From Theodoxus fluviatilis (Eukaryota; Mollusca; Gastropoda; Cycloneritida; Neritidae): a DNA stretch of 32,060 nucleotides. How positions within the stretch are numbered: position 1 is the first letter of the stretch; the number at the start of each line of letters is the position of its first letter. The notes below the pieces were generated by a model. That model was not told the DNA's origin, did no database searches, and saw nothing but the letters and a program-made list of their open reading frames with translations. The stretch lies in the NCBI GenBank assembly GCA_034096865.1, contig JAWQFJ010016816.1:1-32060 (forward strand). The letters are read 5' to 3'. Below are positions 1-10,752 of this stretch, piece after piece. Position numbers and translations under genes: made by a program.

Positions 1-422
1 GGAAAGGCTAAGACAGTGTTTTGACTGAGTACCGTCATGTTTGTAACGGGTTTGAGTTGTGATTTGTGTGCTATATATTATGCTATAGTTGCTAATTCTG
101 CCCATTTAGGCCTGGGTGTTGTTATTTTGTGTGCATGTTCCACGATCCGCGTCATCCAAGGCCTTTGATGCTCCCCATTGATGTCGGCATCGTCCAGGGT
201 CTTCACTGCTCATCATCGCCGTCGTCATCGTCCACAGGCCAGCCGCTCCTCATCGCTGTCATCATCATCCAACGTTCCCGGTGCCACTCGTCACCCTGAG
301 CTCGTCTGATCAGGGGAGGTCCAACGGTCGTGGTCACGTTGTTCCCCTCCGTTCCCCGTTCTGCGGCTTGTCGCAGAGGGGGGCCACGAGACAGTGGTGG
401 TCGGCCGTAGTGGTTTTGTGCT
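1..422. other. unassigned sequence
   Basis: No coding region, RNA gene or element end is recognised here. Positions 180-300 are enriched in short CATC/GTC runs. Open frames on the minus strand have biased composition (Pro/Thr/Ser/His) and no recognisable domain. Confidence 0.5.
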
Positions 423-548
423 GACGTGAGAGAGACAGTGTTGGACAGTCGGAGGTGTTGTGTGGACGGGCAAGTGACAGTGTTGGACGGTCGTAGGCGT
501 TGTGCTGACGTGCAAGTGACGGTGTTGGACAGTCGTGGGGAAAGTTGC
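423..548 (+). repeat. 42-bp tandem repeat, three degenerate copies
   Basis: Three adjacent copies of about 42 bp share the core AGTGTTGGACAGTCGTAGG, beginning near 423, 465 and 507. The period is a multiple of three, so a plus-strand frame (426-653) reads as a 14-residue repeat containing TVLDSRR, followed by a hydrophobic stretch (VWTTVFVVVVGFAGLWGGVV). The minus strand reads as a His/Thr repeat. There is no domain and no convincing gene context, so only the repeat is called. Confidence 0.7.
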
Positions 549-930
549 CCCGGCGTGAGAGCGACCGCTGTTTGGACAACCGTTTTTGTTGTTGTTGTGG
601 GGTTTGCGGGACTGTGGGGTGGTGTTGTGGCTCAGTCCATGGCCAACTGTTGAGTTTTGTGGGATTGGTGGGGAATGTATTTTCACATGTGTTTGGGTTA
701 AGGTAGTATTGTTTCATCTTTTCATTGTTAGGTTGCATAAGTGCAGGTCATCGATCATTTATTATTATTGCCATCCATCATTTTCACCTCCTTTCATTCA
801 TTCTGCGGCGTTGCTGAAGTATGATTAAATTCTTATTTGTTAAATAGTAGTTTTGAGTTCCTGACTTCCTCTGCATGAGAGGGTAAGGTCCCACCCAGCG
901 GGTGTGGGCGCGACAGAGAGCGTGTGTGAG

Positions 931-931
931 T

Positions 932-999
<68 letters not shown>

Positions 1000-1091
1000 C
1001 AGGGACAGGGACAGGGACGGACACGCACACACACAGACAAATAAAGACAAAGACCCAGTGAGAGAGAGTGAGAGAGAGAGAGGGGGGGGGG

Positions 1092-1145
<54 letters not shown>

Positions 1146-1152
1146 CAGAGTG
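931..1152. repeat. AG microsatellite, compound
   Basis: Two long (AG)n tracts (about 936-997 and 1062-1152) are separated by a short GGGACA repeat, a CA-rich segment and a G run at about 1081-1094. On the minus strand this is (TC)n and lies directly downstream of the 3' terminus of the ORF1-only retroelement at 1153-2416. Confidence 0.95.
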
Positions 1153-1414
1153 AGAACGAACGATCGAACGAAAGAATTTTTATGTATAGAACACCAGCCC
1201 ATTACATTGAAGCGAAACGCGAAAGAAACACGATCATGACAATAAAAGAAAGAAAAAAGAAAACAAATCAATATAAATAGTTCGTCAACAACTGGCAACC
1301 AGTTTCGGCACATGCAATGAGCACGCGTGAAAACAATGAATTTATCGGAATGTTCATTTTCTGCGTGCAACGCGTGGAGGTTGCTGGCGCGTCGGCGACG
1401 TCCTGCTCGTTGTG

Positions 1415-1598
1415 GGCTTGTTTACGCTGGCGGCATCCCTGCTGCGTTGTAGGCTTGTTTACGCTGGCGGCATCCCTGCTGCGTTGTAGGCTTGTTTACG
1501 CTGGCGGCATCCCTGCTGCGTTGTAGGCTTGTTTACGCTGGCGGCATCCCTGCTGCGTTGTAGGCTTGTTTACGCTGGCGGCATCCCTGCTGCGTTGA
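1415..1598. repeat. 37-bp tandem repeat, five copies
   Basis: Five nearly identical 37-bp units begin at 1415, 1452, 1489, 1526 and 1563. The core is TTTACGCTGGCGGCATCCCT and the units join through TGCTGCGTTGTAGGC. A degenerate sixth unit appears to precede them (about 1380-1414). The array sits in the 3' part of the ORF1-only retroelement, after its stop codon. The period is not a multiple of three and the copies are almost identical, so it is probably a recent expansion. Confidence 0.9.
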
Positions 1599-1740
1599 CG
1601 AACAGCTGATCGAGGACGAGGTACAGGACGGGTGTCTCCGCGTGCACTTGTAGGTGTCGACAGGAAGGTCCACTTGTCTGATGCCTCGGGATCGTGCAGG
1701 CAGTCTGTAGAGGTGGATGGAAGAGATGGAGATTTGTCTG

Positions 1741-2369
1741 TCACTTTGCCCGGATCACAAGCCTCTGCAATGCGCTCACTTGCTCCTGCAGGGTACGAGA
1801 CATGCTCCGAGTCATCTCGCTCATCAGCTTCTGCAGGACCTCCAAAGTTGCCTCTTTCCTAGGGGATGGAACCGTGCTACCGGGAGGGTCATCCGGAAGG
1901 TGTGGTGCCTCTTCTGCAGGGGAATCCTTGTTGGAGGCCGAAGTTGCTGCTTCTTCATGTTATCACAGCTGGAGGGGTCAGAGGTCATAGATGGCGGCTT
2001 GACGTAATCGGCCGGCGCTTGGGAGCGAGTGCGAGTACCTCGTACATCAGCGTGGGCATAAACAGTTCTTTTCGCAAAATCTTTTCTGACAAAATGTGTT
2101 CGCGAAAGATATTCAAAATGTCTCTGCTCACCCCTCTGTCGATGCTCTTCTGCGCGTTGTTGGTCCCGTCGTCTCTGTGCTGGAGTCTTCTTGCGCCAAA
2201 ATCCACGCTTGTCGCTCGTGAGCAATGGCTGACCGTCGCGCTGCCTGAATCTCAACACGACGACGACACTGCCACCTTCACCGTCCACCTTCCAACTTGT
2301 AGGCTCCTCGGTCGTCAGCAGGGATGTCCGAAGCGTGTCCAGGGCAGCTGGAAGTCCAGCGACTGGCAT
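1741..2369 (-). pseudogene. ORF1-like protein of a non-LTR retroelement, frameshifted
   Basis: The minus-strand frame starts at an ATG (2369) with MPVAGLPAALDTLRTSLL, followed by SWKVDG, a hydrophobic VVVVLRF strand, and a basic PAQRRRDQQRAEEHRQR motif at about residues 62-78. The same N-terminal order is seen in the intact ORF at 27574-28383, which makes it a real protein family. Around 1955-1965 the frame shifts. A second minus-strand frame then reads EEAATSASNKDSPAEEAP and a heptad-like tail (LEVLQKLMSEMTRSMSRTLQ) to a stop at about 1741-1743. A basic motif plus coiled coil would suit an RNA-binding, trimerising LINE ORF1 product, but that function is inferred from context. One frameshift makes this copy a probable pseudogene. 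Confidence 0.6.
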
Positions 2370-2411
2370 AATGCTACTATTATTTCAACGGAAGTGTGAA
2401 CTGGCCGGAGC

Positions 2412-2416
<5 letters not shown>

Positions 2417-2470
<54 letters not shown>

Positions 2471-2525
2471 GGAGAGAGAGAGAGAGAGAGACAGAGAGAG
2501 ATAGAGAGAGAGGGAGGAGAGAGAG
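2417..2525. repeat. AG microsatellite
   Basis: A long, slightly interrupted (AG)n tract. On the minus strand it is (TC)n, lying immediately 3' of the LINE-like terminus at 2526 and immediately 5' of the ORF1-only element at 2416. It is therefore shared between two adjacent elements. Confidence 0.95.
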
Positions 2526-3513
<988 letters not shown>

Positions 3514-3567
3514 GTTGATTGGAAAATTTAAAATTAGTATTGACAGACGATGGGGCCGAAAATAATG

Positions 3568-3570
3568 CGT

Positions 3571-3630
<60 letters not shown>
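3568..3630. repeat. GT microsatellite
   Basis: A nearly pure (GT)n tract of about 60 bp with one TTT interruption near its start. Confidence 0.95.
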
Positions 3631-3632
<2 letters not shown>

Positions 3633-3654
3633 CTTTAATCATCTGCACTAAACC

Positions 3655-3760
3655 TGAAACCTACCTCGATTGCGTGCAGTCACCGGTCATCTGCCGATGA
3701 CGTTCTCCTTTTCAACGCGAGACCTCTCTACAGCATGGCTGACACAGTCCAGGTTGCTTT
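3655..3760. repeat. dispersed repeat, copy 1
   Basis: GTGCAGTCACCGGTCATC at 3674-3691 recurs exactly at 22184-22201. Similarity extends on both sides (upstream CTACCTCGATTG versus TTACCTCTTTGG; downstream CAGCATGGCTGACA in both). Read on the minus strand, both copies place a GAG-GTAGGT or GAG-GTAAGT splice-donor-like junction at the same position. This is a low-copy interspersed repeat or a duplicated exon fragment; the family is unknown. Confidence 0.5.
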
Positions 3761-4027
3761 TGTACGATGCTGACAAGGAACAGTCAGTACGCAGTTCGAC
3801 CCACGGCGAGTGGCCTCCTTTGAAGAGCGGTTAAGGACGTTGGGGTTGCAGTGGTGGGTACAGGATAGAACGAGGCTGGAGGAGGGAGGAACTTATTTAT
3901 GCAGTACTCTTCCATCCCAGGGAATGAACCACAGCACTGCGCCTCAACCATAATCAAACGCCGAAGTTTGCTCGCCTACATCCCATGTCTAAAGACAGGG
4001 TTTCAATAAGCGAGTGGAGGTTGAGGA
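3761..4027. other. unassigned sequence before the minisatellite
   Basis: No gene or element recognised. Confidence 0.4.
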
Positions 4028-6258
4028 GCTGACCATGCACTGATGCAGTACGGGAGACACTGGATGTGGGGCTGCCAGGAGCTGACTATGCACTGCTGCA
4101 GTACGGGAGACACTGGATGTGGGGCTGCCAGGAGCTGACTATGCACTGATGCAGTACGGGAGACACTGGATGTGGGGCTGCCAGGAGCTGACTATGCACT
4201 GATGCAGTACGGGAGACACTGGATGTGGGGCTGCCAGGAGCTGACTATGCACTGCTGCAGTACGGGAGACACTGGATGTGGGGCTGCCAGGAGCTGACTA
4301 TGCACTGATGCAGTACGGGAGACACTGGATGTGGGGCTGCCAGGAGCTGACTATGCACTGCTGCAGTACGGGAGACACTGGATGTGGGGCTGCCAGGAGC
4401 TGACTATGCACTGATGCAGTACGGGAGACACTGGATGTGGGGCTGCCAGGAGCTGACTATGCACTGATGCAGTACGGGAGACACTGGATGTGGGGCTGCC
4501 AGGAGCTGACTATGCACTGCTGCAGTACGGGAGACACTGGATGTGGGGCTGCCAGGAGCTGACTATGCACTGATGCAGTACGGGAGACACTGGATGTGGG
4601 GCTGCCAGGAGCTGACTATGCACTGATGCAGTACGGGAGACACTGGATGTGGGGCTGCCAGGAGCTGACTATGCACTGATGCAGTACGGGAGACACTGGA
4701 TGTGGGGCTGCCAGGAGCTGACTATGCACTGATGCAGTACGGGAGACTACTGGATATGGGGCTGCCAGGAGCTGACTATGCACTGATACAGAAGGGGAGA
4801 CTACTGGATATGGGGCTGCCAGGAGCTGACTATGCACTGATACAGAAGGGAAGACTACTGGATATGGGGCTGCCAGGAGCTGACTATGCACTGATACAGA
4901 AGGGGAGACTACTGGATATGGGGCTGCCAGGAGCTGACTATGCACTGATGCAGTACGGGAGACACTGGATGTGGGGCTGCCAGGAGCTGACTATGCACTG
5001 ATGCAGTACGGGAGACACTGGATGTGGGGCTGCCAGGAGCTGACTATGCACTGATGCAGTACGGGAGACACTGGATGTGGGGCTGCCAGGAGCTGACTAT
5101 GCACTGATGCAGTACGGGAGACACTGGATGTGGGGCTGCCAGGAGCTGACTATGCACTGCTGCAGTACGGGAGACACTGGATGTGGGGCTGCCAGGAGCT
5201 GACTATGCACTGATGCAGTACGGGAGACACTGGATGTGGGGCTGCCAGGAGCTGACTATGCACTGCTGCAGTACGGGAGACACTGGATGTGGGGCTGCCA
5301 GGAGCTGACTATGCACTGCTGCAGTACGGGAGACACTGGATGTGGGGCTGCCAGGAGCTGACTATGCACTGATGCAGTACGGGAGACACTGGATGTGGGG
5401 CTGCCAGGAGCTGACTATGCACTGATGCAGTACGGGAGACACTGGATGTGGGGCTGCCAGGAGCTGACTATGCACTGATGCAGTACGGGAGACACTGGAT
5501 GTGGGGCTGCCAGGAGCTGACTATGCACTGCTGCAGTACGGGAGACACTGGATGTGGGGCTGCCAGGAGCTGACTATGCACTGCTGCAGTACGGGAGACA
5601 CTGGATGTGGGGCTGCCAGGAGCTGACTATGCACTGCTGCAGTACGGGAGACACTGGATGTGGGGCTGCCAGGAGCTGACTATGCACTGCTGCAGTACGG
5701 GAGACACTGGATGTGGGGCTGCCAGGAGCTGACTATGCACTGCTGCAGTACGGGAGACACTGGATGTGGGGCTGCCAGGAGCTGACTATGCACTGCTGCA
5801 GTACGGGAGACACTGGATGTGGGGCTGCCAGGAGCTGACTATGCACTGCTGCAGTACGGGAGACACTGGATGTGGGGCTGCCAGGAGCTGACTATGCACT
5901 GCTGCAGTACGGGAGACACTGGATGTGGGGCTGCCAGGAGCTGACTATGCACTGCTGCAGTACGGGAGACACTGGATGTGGGGCTGCCAGGAGCTGACTA
6001 TGCACTGCTGCAGTACGGGAGACACTGGATGTGGGGCTGCCAGGAGCTGACTATGCACTGCATGCAGTACGGGAGACACTGGATGTGGGGCTGCCAGGAG
6101 CTGACTATGCACTGATGCAGTACGGGAGACACTGGATGTGGGGCTGCCAGGAGCTGACTATGCACTGATGCAGTACGGGAGACACTGGATGTGGGGCTGC
6201 CAGGAGCTGACTATGCACTTATGCAGTACGGGAGACACTGGATGTGGGGCTGCCAGGG
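4028..6258. repeat. 53-bp minisatellite, 42 copies
   Basis: The unit starts GCTGACTATGCACTGATGCA and continues through GTACGGGAGACACTGGATGT and GGGGCTGCCAGGA. Unit starts at 4028, 4081, 4134 and so on give a 53-bp period, and counting gives 42 units. Most units differ only at one site (CACTGATGCAG or CACTGCTGCAG). Four consecutive units (4717-4932) are 54 bp with a GAGACTACTGGATATG variant; three of these also carry GATACAGAAGG. The C variant dominates about 5516-6046, a sign of local unit homogenisation. Unit order is low-complexity and there are no unique spacers, so this is not a CRISPR array. Confidence 0.97.
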
Positions 6259-6365
6259 GCTGGTTATCTACAGATTAATAGTTAACATGGAATTGCGGAA
6301 GCTCTTGTTTTAGACGATTTGTTCTTGTTTTGGCACGTCATAGTCGTTGAGCCAACACTCACACA

Positions 6366-6512
6366 GTCACACAGAGAGGGGGGGGGGGGGCGGGGGAGGA
6401 GGAGGGTGCAGGAAGGAAGGAACGAAGGAACGAAGGAAGGCAGAAAAGGGGAGGGGGGTAGAGGAATGGACGAAGGGAGGGAGGGAAGGAGAGTGAGGAG
6501 AGGAGAAAGACA
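6366..6512. repeat. G run and purine-rich GGAA-type repeat
   Basis: A G run near 6377-6390 is followed by GAAGGAAC/GAAGGAAGG repeats. The stretch is nearly pure purine on the plus strand. Confidence 0.85.
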
Positions 6513-6516
6513 CGCA

Positions 6517-6971
6517 TGTACGCACACACACACACACACACACACGCACACACACAACACACACATGCATGCATACACACACACGCATGCACACACATAC
6601 GTGCGCACGCACGCACACACACGCGCGCGCGCGCTCACACAACACACACGCGTGCAGACAACCACACACACGCATGCACACACACACACACAATCGTACA
6701 AACACACACACACACATATACACGTGTGCAAGCACACACACACACGCGCGCGCGCACGCATGAACACACACACACAAAATCGTGCGAGCACACACGCGCA
6801 GCACACACGTGCAAGCATACACACACACATGCATGCACACACACGTGCAAGCGCGCGCGCTCACACATACGCACACGCACACACACACGTATGCACACAC
6901 ACACGTGCAAGCGAGCAAGCGCGCACACACACACACACACACAATCGTGCAAGCACACACGTGCAAGCATA

Positions 6972-7011
<40 letters not shown>

Positions 7012-7012
7012 A
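6517..7012. repeat. long compound CA/CG microsatellite
   Basis: About 500 bp of (CA)n interrupted by CGCG, TGCATG and GTGCAAGC motifs. A recurring unit around ACACACGTGCAAGC suggests a minisatellite superimposed on the dinucleotide. Frames through it encode only His/Thr or Cys/Val repeats and are not genes. Confidence 0.93.
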
Positions 7013-8264
7013 CTGACATGACTACCAGAGAGCAACCAAACCCGAATGCCGAGGACAGAACCTTTCACAAGCTTAGACCTGGAGCAGGAAGTGTCACTAC
7101 CTGGCAGCGTGTGGCTCGGCCCTCACTGACGACAGAGCCTGACGCAAGTCCTGCAGAAGTGTGTCCTGTCTTCATGGATGGAGCGGATTCCCTGGCAAGG
7201 CAACGTAGTTGTGCTGCAGCAGCATATCAACAAGTACTTTTCCACCTTTGGCAACAGACTGAATGGCGACCTGCAGCGAGGTCTAGGAGAGCTGTTGACC
7301 TTCTTCTCCTGGTCAGCTGATGTGGGCAGGTCTTCAACGATGGACTTGTGGCTCTACAATATTTTCTACCCTTGGATGCTGTTGGTGGTCAGCCTGGATC
7401 CAGGGCAATGAAGAAGGGATCTGTTGCTGGAATGTATGAAAGATTTGGCATCTGCCCTGGAACACACATTGGGGAGACTGCACTATATGGCAGTATGTTA
7501 TATCACTCTTGCACACTTCGTGACACTATGAATTCTGTCCTGCATTTGTTGTTACTTTTCCCCCTGAGGTAAATCCCCTTTTCGAGAAGGATTATGGCTC
7601 ACACAGACACCTTATGTATGTGGCGTGACAGGGGGCGGGTGGGTTGCCACATGAAATCTTTTGAACATGAAATATACACGTGTGGAGCCCTTGTACTGCA
7701 AGCAGGGAAATGCTGAGAGGAAAGCAGAAAGCCTTGGTGCAAATCCCTGGAGCTGTAGGGGCCCCACTCCCATCCCTCTCCCTCCCCTGCCTGCATCCTC
7801 TCCCCACCTTCCTTTGGTGCAGACTCAAGTGGCGGTAAGAGGGGGTGGGATGGACAGCGTTGGCAGAAAAGTACAATGGGAAGTGGTGGAATGGAACGAA
7901 TGGTGAGACAGAGGACTGACACAGAGGGTACAAACACGTCACTCGTTTTTAGGTCTCTTTGTTGCCATGGAGACGGGTGCTGACAGGAGGTCCACCCTCC
8001 TCAGCGGAGCCTGAAGACAGGACGGGACCTTGCCTTGCATGCCAGCAGTGTTCCAACAGCAGCAGTCGCTTGTAGAGGGAGGAATGGCGGTGTGGCTCCA
8101 CATCTCTCAACGCATTGTTCTCTCTACTTTGACCAATAAACCTTTTCTGACGCTAAATCATCATGTGTTTCTCCTGCTTTAAGGAACAGAAGGCTGTTTA
8201 GTACCAATGTATCGTGGTCTTCTCGTAATTCTTAATTCCTGGAGTGCATGCACAGGGCGCCGCG
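7013..8264. other. 1.25 kb without a recognised gene
   Basis: A plus-strand frame at 7178-7411 and others in this interval have no recognisable domain, and none shows a convincing exon structure. A plus-strand AATAAA occurs at 8135-8140 and could be a polyadenylation signal, but no upstream gene is supported. Confidence 0.4.
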
Positions 8265-8295
8265 CGCGCGTGTGTGCGTGTGTGTGTTTGTGTGT

Positions 8296-8373
<78 letters not shown>
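8265..8373. repeat. GT then AG microsatellite
   Basis: A short GCGC/GT tract (8265-8296) is followed by about 75 bp of pure (AG)n. On the minus strand the (TC)n directly follows the 3' terminus of the LINE at 8374. Confidence 0.95.
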
Positions 8374-8380
<7 letters not shown>

Positions 8381-9727
8381 CGAACGAACAAGTTTATTGA
8401 TAAGGCCACCGGCCCTTTTCAAGTGTTACAATAAACCACATGTTTTGACTTAACATGTAGGGGCAAATGCACATAGATATAGCCAAACATTAGTCGAGAA
8501 AAAAACTGTCGTGCTCTGTAGACTCCAGAGCTTCCTGTCTGCGCCTGAAGGCTCTGTATAGATATGTACTTATCGCTCTTATGATGTACATTTGGTTAGA
8601 TGCCAACAAATATTTCACCGGATTTTGACAATTTAGGTCTAGATGTGGAAATATATAGCGTTCTCTTAAATCGTACAATGTGGGGCAACAGAGAAGGAAA
8701 TGCTCCTCCGTCTCATACTTTTCTCTGCATAGAGGACGTACTTTTTCTATCTCTTCTGTCATATAACTTAGCTTATAGATGTACAACTCAGTGATGCCCA
8801 TGCGAAAACGTACGTAAATATCTCTGAACACTCTTTTGTCTATGTCGTAGAGATATTGTTCAGTCATACACGAGTCTTTAAATTGTCTGTAGAAAGAATA
8901 TCTCTGGCTACTAAGTACTCTTTCTTTCCAGAGATCGAAAAATCTGCTCGTCAGCCTGTCTCTCAGATTTCTCAACAATGCAGTCTCATCATTAACTCTT
9001 TGTTCTATCCATACATTTTCAAGGTCGCAGTCTCTCAAGATTTTTTTCACCTTGGATGTCCAGAGTCTACAGTTTTCAGACGTATGTAACATCATTCTGT
9101 ATACCTTCTTTGGGAGTCACTTTTATCCATTTTCAGAACTTTAGGCCAGTACTTGATACTTCTGATTTGAGCATCCACATAGAGTGGGAATCATCCTGTC
9201 TTCATAAACCATGTCATTTGGGGTGCGGGATGACACGTTCAAGAAACTCTTGAGAGCACGCAGATGTACACCCTCTACAGTTTGGCAGTCGTCAATTCCC
9301 CACACCTCAGATCCATATGAAAGTATTGTTTGGATCTGTGCATCAAACAGTTTAAAGAAAACACTAGGCGTGACATGGGATACCTTTCTCAGTGATTTGA
9401 TCAACAGCATGAGGGCTGCTTTTGTTCTGCATGCTATGTCAGTCTGGGTTACATTTGAGCAATATTTTGCAGATAGGAATTTTCCCAGATATTTGTATTC
9501 GTTGGCTGTTTGTAACTGCTTGTTACCAAGAAACAATTTTTCGTGCTTGGCAAGGCGTCCCCCTAATCTGTATGCTACTACTCTAGTCTTTTCAGTATTG
9601 ACAATGAGCCCAAGTCGATCAGCTGCCCTCTTCAGAAAGTTAAGCTGATTTTGGAGGCCTATTGCCGAGTCTGAGAGTAGGGCAATGTCGTCTGCAAAAA
9701 GAAGGGCACTTAACTCGGTTGTATTTG

Positions 9728-9729
<2 letters not shown>
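8374..9729 (-). mobile_element. 5'-truncated LINE (copy A) between two AG tracts
   Basis: On the minus strand the element begins right after (TC)n at 9730, carries the C-terminal half of a reverse-transcriptase ORF, and ends near 8374. The 3' end has AAAGGGCCGGTGGCCTTATC, then AATAAACTTG, then TTCGTTCGTTCGTTC, and runs directly into (TC)n. The 3' UTR from the stop codon at 8490 to the tail is about 117 bp. Other retroelement termini in this window share the hairpin and TTCG tail. The element is truncated within the palm of the RT, just upstream of the FADD box, so it is dead. Confidence 0.85.
8490..9727 (-). pseudogene. LINE reverse transcriptase, C-terminal part, frameshifted
   Basis: The first frame (9727 to about 9141) opens with LSALLFADDIALLSDSAIG, which is RT motif C (FADD catalytic box). 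It continues with NTEKTRVVAYRLGGRL and NEYKYLGKFL (motif E region), then FKLFDAQIQTILSYGSEVWG, a conserved LINE segment also present in the copy at 29870-31369. A frameshift near 9100-9140 leads to a second frame (9095-8490) with the C-terminal region, including RVFRDIYVRFRMGITELYIY and a Cys/His-type EEHFLLCCPTLYDLRERYIF segment. Motifs 0, A and B are missing because the element is truncated at the microsatellite. The protein would have copied element RNA into DNA at the target site. It is clearly divergent from the LINE at the right end of the window. Confidence 0.88.
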
Positions 9730-9768
<39 letters not shown>

Positions 9769-9869
9769 AGAAAGATAGAGACAAAGAGAGAGAGACAAAG
9801 AGAGAGAGACAAAGAGAGAGAGAGAGAAAGAGAGAGAAAAAGAGAGAGAAAAAGAGAGAGACAGACAGA
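9730..9869. repeat. AG microsatellite with AAAG/ACAAAG interruptions
   Basis: This tract separates two retroelement pieces. On the minus strand it is the (TC)n tail of the element at 9870 and the 5' flank of the LINE at 8374-9729. Confidence 0.95.
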
Positions 9870-9977
9870 GTTAACGAACGAACGAAAAATGTTTTGTGAA
9901 GGCCTATCGGCCAATTACAATGAAAAGGAAACAACACGATAAAAAACATGGCATGGTTTAGTGCTGTACTTCTACAA
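9870..9977 (-). mobile_element. LINE 3' stub (copy B) between two AG tracts
   Basis: About 108 bp that on the minus strand reads CATTGTAATTGGCCGATAGG, CCTTCACAAAACATTTTTCG and TTCGTTCGTT before (TC)n. The GGCC-loop-GGCC hairpin and TTCG tail match the 3' ends at 8374 and 27410. There is no coding sequence. It is consistent with a severely 5'-truncated retrotransposition product. Confidence 0.65.
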
Positions 9978-9994
9978 TGAGAGAGAGAGAGAGG

Positions 9995-10045
<51 letters not shown>

Positions 10046-10066
10046 TGAGAGAGAGATGGTGTTAGA
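9978..10066. repeat. AG microsatellite
   Basis: An (AG)n tract with a GGGGGA interruption and GATGG/GAGTG ends. It is the 5' flank of the LINE stub at 9870-9977. Confidence 0.93.
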
Positions 10067-10529
10067 GAGCTTGCATTTTTAAAAGGTTTTGTTGACACAG
10101 TGTCACACGCTGCATATGAACTATGATATTAAAAGGTGATAACACGGTCACAAATAACATGGACTTGATAAGGTCTAACCTTTAATCTAGTGTAAATATC
10201 TGGGATACATGACACAAAGTTTTCTGTATAGATAAATGTGCAGGGTGGCGACATATCACCTAAAGCGAGGTGTATGAAACGCATTTATACTGCAAGTCGT
10301 CCACATAGACTGAAATCTTGTATCTGCACATTGGCGTTGATGTCACACATGACTAAATTTGAGACATGTACCTGCCAACACCAACAGCAAGACAACATGC
10401 AACTCTGCTGCAAACTGCAGACACCTTGTACAATTGTATCGCCACACTAGTTAACAGCTCTGGTAACACTAAAATGAAACGTGAGCACTGACAACAGAGT
10501 GTGGAGTAGCAAGACCACAGAAGACCTGG
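10067..10529. other. unassigned sequence
   Basis: No gene or element end recognised. Confidence 0.4.
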
Positions 10530-10750
10530 GCCCGTATTCACAACGGCGATTTATTTTAACTCCGATTTATCTCTAAACTCAGACGATTCCAACTGCCTGT
10601 TCCGCTCTCCCTTGGCTGGAAACCAGTATATATAGCAAAGCGCAACCTAGAATCCTCTGACGAGCGTACCTTATCTAACCGATCAAGATAACGCGGGGCT
10701 ATGGGATAAATCGAGTGTTAAAAAGATAAATCGCCGTTGTGAATACGGGC
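10530..10750. mobile_element. MITE with 25-bp perfect terminal inverted repeats
   Basis: The left end (from 10530) reads GCCCGTATTCACAACGGCGA, then TTTAT. The right end (to 10750) is its exact reverse complement, ATAAATCGCCGTTGTGAATA then CGGGC. Imperfect inverted similarity continues inward to about 45 bp, including CGATTTATC on both sides. The flanks carry CCTGG on each side (10525-10529 and 10751-10755), a plausible 5-bp target-site duplication. At 221 bp it has no coding capacity, so it is a non-autonomous DNA transposon. The superfamily is not assigned. The ends share GGGC/CCC bases with the duplication, so they are uncertain by one or two bases. Confidence 0.88.
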
Positions 10751-10752
10751 CC

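Larger units (their letters stand above)
1153..2416 (-). mobile_element. ORF1-only LINE-like retroelement (copy D)
   Basis: This segment lies between two AG tracts (931-1152 and 2417-2525). On the minus strand it starts just after (TC)n, encodes an ORF1-like protein (2369 down to 1741), contains a 37-bp tandem repeat, and ends near 1153 with CATAAAAATTCTTTCGTTCG followed by further TTCG-type units and then (TC)n. That terminus matches the 3' ends of the elements at 8374, 9870 and 27410. No reverse-transcriptase or endonuclease motif is visible between the two ends, so the element looks non-autonomous. The boundaries are inferred from the repeat junctions. No target-site duplication could be identified because both flanks are the same microsatellite. 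Confidence 0.6.

Noticed and set aside
784..1370. Long Ser/Leu-rich and Arg/Glu-rich open frames across AG/TC tracts (also at 2315-2601, 3274-3648, 8179-8434, 22781-23509, 26181-26822, 26848-27474)
   Set aside because: They are direct translations of dinucleotide repeats, open in several frames on both strands, with no domain.
4028..6258. CRISPR-like repeat array
   Set aside because: Units are contiguous with no unique spacers, and the sequence is eukaryotic. It is a minisatellite. The same applies to 12646-13075 and 1415-1598.
6282..7068. Cys/Val- and His/Thr-rich frames up to 333 residues (also 15823-16557, 26908-27442)
   Set aside because: Translated CA/GT microsatellites. A possible start or tail outside the repeat shows no recognisable domain.
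8207..9648. Plus-strand ORFs opposite the LINE at 8374-9729, and those opposite 29392-31369
   Set aside because: Shadows of the minus-strand RT frames.
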